From: Candidatus Poribacteria bacterium
GTDB lineage: Bacteria > Poribacteria > WGA-4E > UBA9662
DNA: 64,000 nt
Assembly (NCBI GenBank): GCA_002709695.1
Contig: PAQF01000024.1
Location: 1 to 64,000 of the forward strand
Direction of reading: 5' to 3'
Part shown: piece by piece, positions 58,616-64,000 of the stretch
How the letters are laid out: every line of letters begins with the position of its first letter
Position numbering within the stretch: the first letter of the stretch is position 1
Notes under the pieces: model-generated
Seen by the model: the letters and a program-made list of their open reading frames with translations, nothing else
What the model was told of the DNA's origin: nothing
Database searches by the model: none
Made by a program: the position numbers and the translations under genes

Positions 58616-59878
58616 TTGGTTAAACCAACTCCAGAACAAGTAGAGTGGGCGAATTGCGAAATCGGGATATTGATCCATTACGATATGCAGGTATTCCATC
58701 CGGCTGGTTACCAGTTTGGGGATGTACCGTCTCCTATGTTATTCAATCCAACACAACTTGATACAGATCAGTGGATTGAAATTGCTAAGGCAGCGGGAGC
58801 AGAATATGTTGTTCTAGTAGCCAAACATGGTAGCGGATTTAGCCTGTGGCCTAGCAAAGCACATGATTATAGTATTCTGAATTCACCTTATCTAAATGGT
58901 CAGGGTGACATCGTTAGTGACTTTATCGGTTCTTGTGAAAAGTACGGCATGCGACCGGGAATCTACTATCATACTGGTTATAATGCCTATTGCCAAGTAG
59001 ATAACCCAGGGAAAGTCTTGTCAGGAGATCCAGAAGAACAAAAACGTTACAACAGTACCGTTATACAACAAGTAACAGAACTCTGGACTAACTACGGTGA
59101 ACTCTTCGAAATATGGTTTGATGGAGGTATTTTGTCATTAGAGCAAGGTGGTCCTGATATCGTCCCCTTGCTCTGGAGGCACCAACCAAAAGCAGTCGTT
59201 TTCCAAGGGCCAAAAGGAACACCTTCCCTTGCACGTTGGGTTGGGAATGAACAAGGCAAAGCTCCCTATCCTTGTTGGAGTACAGTAAGAAATTTTACAG
59301 GAGATAATGAGTGTCCAACACCAGGAGCTGGAAGTGCTAAGGGGACAGTTTGGGCTCCCGCTGAGTCGGACATGCCAAACCGTAATCATCAATGGATTTG
59401 GGTTGAAGATACGGATCATCTTCTATATTCAGTAGATGATTTATTGGAATGTTATTATCTTTCTGTTGGACGCAACACCAATCTTTTGATTGGTATGGTT
59501 ATTGATAATAGGGGGTTGGTACCTGAAGCCGATGTAAAGCAATTCACCGAGTTTGGTCGTAGAATTCGACGCCAATTCGGCAAAAAAATAAAAGATGTTT
59601 GTGGTCAAGGAGAGACTTTTACCATAGATATCGGATACCCAACGCAAATTGATCATGTTGTTGTTATGGAAAATATAGCTGAAGGTGAAAGGGTCCGGGA
59701 ATACGTAATTGAGGCAATGGTAGGTCGAGAATGGATAGAAATTTGTCAGGGTTTTTCGATAGGACATAAGCGAATCGAACGCTTCGATGCAATTAAAACT
59801 TCGCAAGTAAGATTGCGTTGTGTCTCGTCAATAGCCGAACCGATAATTCAAAGTTTATCAGTGTTGAAAAGTAATTGA
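58616..59878 (+). CDS. GH29 alpha-L-fucosidase-like glycoside hydrolase
   Basis: A 420-aa enzyme related to GH29 alpha-L-fucosidases, which remove terminal fucose by a retaining mechanism. The nucleophile region 'FEIWFDGG' (Asp169) is intact, and the N-terminal part has 'GILIHYDMQVF', 'AAGAEYVVLVAKHGSGFSLWPS' and 'VSDFIGSCEKYGMRPGIYYH'. The usual 'KHHDGF' is 'KHGSGF', so the substrate pocket differs. A C-terminal beta-sandwich (about 325-420) resembles a F5/8-type carbohydrate-binding domain. There is no signal peptide, which is unusual and implies a cytoplasmic oligosaccharide substrate. The TTG start lacks a close ribosome-binding site. The frame continues upstream, and GAGAGGA before an in-frame ATT at 58586 hints at a non-ATG start. 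It lies between Gfo/Idh and aldolase genes. Confidence 0.82.
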   Translation: MVKPTPEQVEWANCEIGILIHYDMQVFHPAGYQFGDVPSPMLFNPTQLDTDQWIEIAKAAGAEYVVLVAKHGSGFSLWPSKAHDYSILNSPYLNGQGDIVSDFIGSCEKYGMRPGIYYHTGYNAYCQVDNPGKVLSGDPEEQKRYNSTVIQQVTELWTNYGELFEIWFDGGILSLEQGGPDIVPLLWRHQPKAVVFQGPKGTPSLARWVGNEQGKAPYPCWSTVRNFTGDNECPTPGAGSAKGTVWAPAESDMPNRNHQWIWVEDTDHLLYSVDDLLECYYLSVGRNTNLLIGMVIDNRGLVPEADVKQFTEFGRRIRRQFGKKIKDVCGQGETFTIDIGYPTQIDHVVVMENIAEGERVREYVIEAMVGREWIEICQGFSIGHKRIERFDAIKTSQVRLRCVSSIAEPIIQSLSVLKSN

Positions 59879-59965
59879 AATATATCTAACGGGATTATCT
59901 GGCTAATGGCTGAAATCAGATTTTTTCAATACGTGAGAGATAGTTTAGTTTGCTATTGTTGTCAT

Positions 59966-59984
59966 CCCAATAATTGTTATTGGG
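59966..59984. repeat. short perfect inverted repeat before the aldolase gene
   Basis: CCCAATAA (59966-59973) and TTATTGGG (59977-59984) flank a 3-nt loop, 72 bp upstream of the next ATG. No T tract follows. It is a possible operator or weak terminator. Confidence 0.7.
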
Positions 59985-60056
59985 AGTCAGTTGGCTAAAT
60001 TAACCACGAGGATATTTTCGTAAAATGTCAAGTTGGGGTTTGCAAAGGAGAATATT

Positions 60057-60941
60057 ATGGCAGCACGAATTAACAAAGCAATTGAGTTGCTTGATCAAGA
60101 TCAGCCTGTATATTATGTAGGGGAGCATACCGGAGCTGAGTTGAGCTACGAGAGTGGTCAATCTCTAGCCAAAACATGTGCCGACTATATTAATGTTGGT
60201 ATGGAACATGGTGCGTTTGATATGGCAGGGTTGAACCGGTTTATGCAGGGACTAGCTGAAAGTGGCCCAACCAACAGTGGGCATCTTACCCCAGCGGTGA
60301 TTGTGGAAATGCCAGTTGAAGGTAGTAGTGCAGATGTTATTAGAGCAAATGCTTGGCAGTTTAGGCAGGTTTTAGCTCGGGGGGTGCATGGGATTCTATT
60401 GTGCCATGCGGAATCGCCAGAAGCAGTTAAAGCATTTGTAGAAGCTTGTCGGTATCCTTTTCAGACTATTGGTGTTGGTAGTCACTTGGACACTGGTTGT
60501 AGAGGTTCAGCTGGACAAGGTTCAGCGGCCCCGATCTGGGGTGTTTCTACTGATCAATATTTAGAGAAAGCAGACCCTTGGCCGTTAAATCCAAATGGGG
60601 AATTGATGCTGGGTTTGAAAATCGAAAACAAGCGTGCCCTACAGAATGTTGAGATGACAATTCGGGTGCCTGGTATTGCTTTTGTCGAATGGGGGCCTGG
60701 AGATATGGGAATGTCCTTCGGTTATCAAAACACCCCGAATCCATATCCCGCCGAAATGATAGAAGCCAGAGATAGGGTATTTGCCGCTTGTAAAGCGGCT
60801 GGAGTTGCTTTCTTAGAAGGAGCTAGTCCTGATGATGTCGCAGATAACATTGACCAAGGTGTGAGGATCTTTTCTGCCGGGTCGGCCGGTGAGGTTGCCG
60901 ATGCTGGTCGATCTTATACAAACAGGTCTATGCCTGTTTAG
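60057..60941 (+). CDS. HpcH/HpaI aldolase family protein
   Basis: A 294-aa TIM-barrel class II aldolase-like protein (HpcH/HpaI/citrate lyase beta type), which usually cleaves 2-keto-3-deoxy sugar acids or related hydroxy-keto acids with a divalent metal. Key segments are 'GEHTGAELSYESGQ', 'IVEMPVEG', 'GVHGILLCHAESPEAVKAFV', 'IRVPGIAFVEWGPGDMGMSFGY' (family metal Glu and Asp region) and 'RIFSAGSAGEVADAGR'. An insertion near 'DTGCRGSAGQGSAAPIWGV' is typical of the larger subgroup. The ATG at 60057 has AAAGGAG seven bases before it, so it is preferred over the TTG at 60033. It follows the fucosidase on the same strand. Confidence 0.88.
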   Translation: MAARINKAIELLDQDQPVYYVGEHTGAELSYESGQSLAKTCADYINVGMEHGAFDMAGLNRFMQGLAESGPTNSGHLTPAVIVEMPVEGSSADVIRANAWQFRQVLARGVHGILLCHAESPEAVKAFVEACRYPFQTIGVGSHLDTGCRGSAGQGSAAPIWGVSTDQYLEKADPWPLNPNGELMLGLKIENKRALQNVEMTIRVPGIAFVEWGPGDMGMSFGYQNTPNPYPAEMIEARDRVFAACKAAGVAFLEGASPDDVADNIDQGVRIFSAGSAGEVADAGRSYTNRSMPV

Positions 60942-61090
60942 AATCACTTTCTACTCCCAATTTCAGGTAAACAATCACATATAGCAAGTTCCCAGAACAT
61001 CAGCCGAGCCTTCAACAGAGTTCCCTAATTGCAACACTGGTGTTAATAATTTTTATATCTCCGCCTAAGTTCCAGTGAATCGAAAACCTA

Positions 61091-62494
61091 TTAGCTGGTC
61101 GCTGCGACCATTTGGTAGAGTTGTGTACATCGAAAACGCATGTCGGTAAGCTGAGTAGTAGCATTGGCGTCGTCAGCAAGATTATGGGATTCGTAGGGAT
61201 CAGACTCAAGGTTGTATAGTTCTTCATAGACCGGATTCTGTTCGAAGTAGCGAATGTATTTCCACTCTTTCGTTCGGATGCCTTCGCTTTTAGCAATGCC
61301 CGGGTGATCGAACCGGTGTTCGCAGAAGAATTCATCTCGCCAATCATCAACCATTCCCTCTATCAATGGAAGCAAATTCTGACCTTGGATGTGATTCCGT
61401 TTTGGTAATCCTGCCAACGCGAGGATAGTGGGTGCCAAGTCTATGTTCAAAACCATCTCTTCGATAGCAGTGCGACTTTCGCCTTCGGTGCGAGGATCGC
61501 AGATAATTAGCGGTATCCGAATTGACTCCTCATTTAGCTGCCAGCAATCACTTAGACCACGTTCCCCGTAATACATACCGTGGTCCGAGGCGAAAATAAT
61601 GACAGTGTTATTCTTGAAGGACAAATGTTCTAGAGTCTTGATGATATATCCGATATTTCGGTCCACACCACTAACCATCCGATAGAGTCCTTTCCGGTTG
61701 CGCTGATAGTTTTCTGGTGTGTCAAACCGGGTGTGCCACCGAACCCGGTTTTCGGATTCTCTAATGAATTTCGGTAGTGATTTGAAGAAGGCTGGGTCGG
61801 AGTTGATAGCTTCGGGGATGGTGTCGTTCTCGTAGAGTCCTTCCTCGGGCTGAGGCCAAATATAGAGACATGGATCGTCATCCTGTGCGTGCGGCGCATT
61901 AAAACTAACTGACAAACACCATGGCTGGTCTGACTGGCACTTTTTCAGAAAGCTAGTCACCTTTTCACCGGTGATGTCGGTCAAATGTCTTTTCGTCCCG
62001 TCTGATTGTTTTACGAAATAACCTTTGGGGGAGCCTTCAAAAAGGCCCCAGTGTTCAAAATTGTCGAAGTGATCGAACATCTTTTTAAGAGTAGTCTCTT
62101 CATCTTCTACTAATAGTTCCCCGTGTGATTCAATACCAAACTTGCCGATGAATCCGGTTCGATACCCCGCTGCCTTTAACAGGGCAGGATAGCTGTTGTC
62201 TGTAAATTTAGTCCCTAGTGGGGAAGTTTTAAAGGTAAATTGATGGCAACATTCATACAAACCGGTCAGATAGCTGGCGCGACTAGCAGCACAGATTGGG
62301 GTTGTGGCGAAGGCGTTGGTGAATCGAATACCACGCTTGGCCAGCAGGTCAAGGTGAGGTGTTTTGATAATCGGGTTGCCGGCACAGCCGAGAAGATCTG
62401 ACCGCTGGTTATCAGTGAGAATAAAAAGAATATTTGGACGCTGCAATGAGTTCCTCAGCTTGGTTGAATTACAATCCTCAACGTTAACAGACAT
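61091..62494 (-). CDS. sulfatase (type I arylsulfatase family)
   Basis: A 467-aa alkaline-phosphatase-superfamily sulfatase. The opening 'RPNILFILTDNQRSDLLG' supplies metal ligands (Asp28 and Asn29). The formylglycine site is Cys68-Ala-Ala-Ser-Arg72 in 'PICAASRASYLTG', where the usual Pro at position +2 is Ala. 'GYRTGFIGKFG', 'VIIFASDHGMYYGERGL' and 'RTKEWKYIRY' are further family segments. There is no signal peptide, so it acts in the cytoplasm unless exported by another route. The ATG at 62494 has GGGAGG five bases upstream. It is convergent with the aldolase gene and divergent from the ferredoxin. Together with the fucosidase it suggests use of sulfated, fucosylated glycans. Confidence 0.93.
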   Translation of the reverse strand: MSVNVEDCNSTKLRNSLQRPNILFILTDNQRSDLLGCAGNPIIKTPHLDLLAKRGIRFTNAFATTPICAASRASYLTGLYECCHQFTFKTSPLGTKFTDNSYPALLKAAGYRTGFIGKFGIESHGELLVEDEETTLKKMFDHFDNFEHWGLFEGSPKGYFVKQSDGTKRHLTDITGEKVTSFLKKCQSDQPWCLSVSFNAPHAQDDDPCLYIWPQPEEGLYENDTIPEAINSDPAFFKSLPKFIRESENRVRWHTRFDTPENYQRNRKGLYRMVSGVDRNIGYIIKTLEHLSFKNNTVIIFASDHGMYYGERGLSDCWQLNEESIRIPLIICDPRTEGESRTAIEEMVLNIDLAPTILALAGLPKRNHIQGQNLLPLIEGMVDDWRDEFFCEHRFDHPGIAKSEGIRTKEWKYIRYFEQNPVYEELYNLESDPYESHNLADDANATTQLTDMRFRCTQLYQMVAATS

Positions 62495-62890
62495 CAATTC
62501 CTCCCGCTATGAGGGTTAAGAAGCTGGTATCGATTTAGATTATCCATATCTTCCTCTGGTTTCCATTAGTTTCTTCTACCATGCAGAGCTAAACGTCACT
62601 ACGTCATCCAGTGAATCCTTAAAATGATTATAAGCCTTGATTAATGCCCTTCTGCAGATATTTAAGATTATAGTCAAGCAAAGCCTTACTCGCAATTCTA
62701 AAATGGTGCACCTCCGGTTTCAGCCTCAATTTTATGTTACAATTTGAGGAATTCGATGTAGCATGTCAGTTTACTTGTTTTCCTAAAAAAAATTATTTTG
62801 GTTAAAGCAAAATAGTACATAGGTAGTGTGTCCCCTAATTAAACAACGATTTTACAATGTTAATTGGTATTAATAGAGGGAAACCTGACC
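62495..62890. other. divergent intergenic region between sulfatase and ferredoxin
   Basis: A 396-bp spacer that must carry promoters for both genes. It contains a weak inverted repeat CCTCAA (62724-62729) / TTGAGG (62744-62749). There is no ORF, RNA gene or strong consensus promoter. Confidence 0.45.
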
Positions 62891-63214
62891 ATGAAAAATT
62901 GGCTTAAGCGTCTCGTTGGCAATGATTCTTGTGAAGTGCACTTCGATGAAGGTCCAACAGTAGCAGTAGATTCTGGGACAACCATCATGGATGCAAGCAA
63001 GCAAGCGGATGTCGAGATAGACAGCTTTTGTGGTGGAAATTGTTCTTGTAGTACCTGCAAAGTGATGATTTCTGATGGTGCTAAATGCCTTAGTAAGGTT
63101 TCTGTTGAAGAAGAGACAGTGTTAGGGCCAAAAATGATAAATGAAGGATATCGCCTATCTTGCCAAGCAAAGGTGCAAGGTATAGTTCATGTCAAAATCC
63201 CCAGATATTTTTAG
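62891..63214 (+). CDS. adrenodoxin-type [2Fe-2S] ferredoxin
   Basis: A 107-aa electron carrier. The cluster ligands follow the adrenodoxin pattern CX5CX2C plus a distal Cys: Cys47, Cys53, Cys56 in 'FCGGNCSCSTCKV' and Cys91 in 'YRLSCQAKV'. An extra Cys51 sits inside the loop. The segment 'VEEETVLGPKMINEGYRLSCQ' corresponds to the conserved helix before the fourth ligand. The frame opens earlier at TTG 62864, but the ATG at 62891 has GAGGG upstream and begins the usual N terminus. The membrane protein gene follows six bases after its stop, so the two are very likely cotranscribed and may work together. Confidence 0.92.
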   Translation: MKNWLKRLVGNDSCEVHFDEGPTVAVDSGTTIMDASKQADVEIDSFCGGNCSCSTCKVMISDGAKCLSKVSVEEETVLGPKMINEGYRLSCQAKVQGIVHVKIPRYF

Positions 63215-63220
63215 AAAATC

Positions 63221-64000
63221 ATGATAACTTCAAAAATAACTTCTTCCATAATTTTCATCCGGTTAATAACTGGTCTAATCATTATGATCTATTGCTTCGG
63301 TCATATGATTAATCACTCTCTTGGTATTATTTCAGTAGAGATAATGGACTCTTTCAGGCGATATTTCATGGCATTCTGGCGTGCACCTGGGATCTATTGG
63401 CTTATGCCTATATCTATTGTACTTCATGCTGGGGCTGCTTTGTTTACTTTTCTTCATCGTAGGTCTCTGCGTGGCCTTACTATTACTGAAAAAGTGCAGT
63501 TTGGTTTAGGGGTGACACTCCCTATTTTGCTTTTCATTCATATTTCTTACGGTCGTCTTGGTTACCAGGTCAATGGTCGCCCACTGTATTATTCCTACTT
63601 CTTTCATATGATTGAGGAGGACGGTTTCCTTACTGTCTTTTTAATTGCTTACTCATTGTTTCTAGGTATGGTATGGGGGCATGGTTGTATTGGCTTGCAT
63701 CGTTGGTTGTCTCTTAAGCCTTGGTATAGTCGATTCTGGCTTGCATGTTATACCTTAGCTATAATGCCATATATTACATCTATGATGGGTGTAGTAGCAG
63801 GATATCGCGAAACATCATTTAGAAAATCCGATTCCAATTGGCTGTTAAAACTTGATGGGCAAGCACAGTGGTTGACTACAGAAGGAACTCCAATGAGTTC
63901 TAAGGAAATAGATCAGATCGTTATGTCTTTCGCATTCCAGCTAATTGGAGCTTTTTTCGCTTCGGTTATGCTTGGTATAATTATAAGGTTAGTATGGCTA
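63221..64000 (+). CDS. partial: haem-binding six-helix membrane domain, probable N-terminus of a class III adenylate/guanylate cyclase
   Basis: The frame is open from the ATG to the window edge (260 codons, no stop). The protein has about six transmembrane helices and histidines in helical positions: His28 and His32 in 'GHMINHSLG', His69 in 'IVLHAGA', His107 in 'LLFIHISYGRLGYQ', and His154 and His160 in 'GHGCIGLHRWL'. The arrangement, with 'WRAPGIYWL' and 'RSLRGLTITEKVQFGLGVTLPILL', matches the succinate-dehydrogenase-cytochrome-b-like input domain of a group of bacterial class III cyclases, some of which bind haem (Sinorhizobium CyaC is an example). The catalytic domain, if present, lies beyond 64000. 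The ferredoxin gene is six bases upstream. The first helix starts near residue 10 and there is no separate signal peptide. Confidence 0.8.
   Translation, partial: MITSKITSSIIFIRLITGLIIMIYCFGHMINHSLGIISVEIMDSFRRYFMAFWRAPGIYWLMPISIVLHAGAALFTFLHRRSLRGLTITEKVQFGLGVTLPILLFIHISYGRLGYQVNGRPLYYSYFFHMIEEDGFLTVFLIAYSLFLGMVWGHGCIGLHRWLSLKPWYSRFWLACYTLAIMPYITSMMGVVAGYRETSFRKSDSNWLLKLDGQAQWLTTEGTPMSSKEIDQIVMSFAFQLIGAFFASVMLGIIIRLVWL

Noticed and set aside
1461-64000. Genome-wide reading of TGA as tryptophan, prompted by the GH10 gene
   Set aside because: The ABC subunit B, phnW, zinc-ribbon, 3371-aa protein, amidohydrolase, permease, Gfo/Idh and fucosidase genes all end at TGA exactly where their family C-termini are expected.

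Overview
The window is AT-rich bacterial DNA with no rRNA, tRNA, CRISPR array or complete insertion sequence that I can support. Two large secreted proteins end in the C-terminal module 'NYPNPFNPETWIP...', a hallmark of Candidatus Poribacteria (mostly sponge-associated). Phytanoyl-CoA-dioxygenase-like proteins, a sulfatase, a GH29 fucosidase, Gfo/Idh oxidoreductases and very long Ig/fibronectin-repeat proteins fit the same group. Assignment to Poribacteria or a close relative is an inference from these signatures, not from a marker gene.

Layout. 1-7.7 kb, mostly minus strand: polysaccharide deacetylase, a GH10 xylanase frame broken by two in-frame TGA codons, a GH16 glucanase, a MacB-type permease, a small membrane protein and a beta-propeller protein, separated by long, apparently decayed spacers. 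8.2-16.9 kb: a PhyH-like dioxygenase in an operon with a two-subunit asymmetric ABC exporter, a second PhyH dioxygenase, a YjlB-type cupin, and phnW (2-aminoethylphosphonate transaminase). 17.1-21.4 kb: a 1436-aa secreted protein (invasin-like repeats, dead C13-like peptidase domain, cohesin-like domain, dockerin, sorting domain). 21.6-25.3 kb: a single-chain type IIG restriction-modification enzyme. 25.3-28.6 kb: housekeeping (folD, an ABC ATPase, purD). 28.7-35.2 kb: an unknown helical protein, then DUF362, a dead C13-like/transglutaminase protein and MoxR in a row. 35.7-37.9 kb: citramalate synthase coupled to a zinc-ribbon protein. 37.9-52.7 kb: two giant secreted proteins (1477 aa and about 3371 aa). 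53-62.5 kb: a probable carbohydrate or sugar-acid region (degenerate amidohydrolase, OPT-like permease, 2-hydroxyacid dehydrogenase, Gfo/Idh, fucosidase, HpcH/HpaI aldolase, sulfatase). 62.9-64 kb: an adrenodoxin-type ferredoxin followed by a truncated six-helix, histidine-rich membrane protein that looks like the sensor half of a redox-controlled class III adenylate cyclase.

Working together: the glycoside hydrolases, deacetylase, fucosidase, sulfatase and sugar oxidoreductases point to use of complex, possibly sulfated and fucosylated, host or algal glycans. The giant repeat proteins, with cohesin, dockerin and C-terminal sorting modules, suggest an elaborate cell surface. PhnW indicates phosphonate metabolism. 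The PhyH/ABC operon looks like a unit that modifies and exports a small molecule or lipid, although its substrate cannot be read from sequence.

Most interesting: the GH10 frame with both interruptions at probable tryptophan positions; two independent secreted proteins carrying inactivated caspase/C13-like domains; a complementary split of ATP-site residues between the two ABC subunits; an HxH instead of HxD iron motif in one PhyH protein; an NPPC motif in the type IIG methyltransferase; a metal-ligand-poor amidohydrolase; and the ferredoxin plus haem-membrane-domain pair at the right edge.
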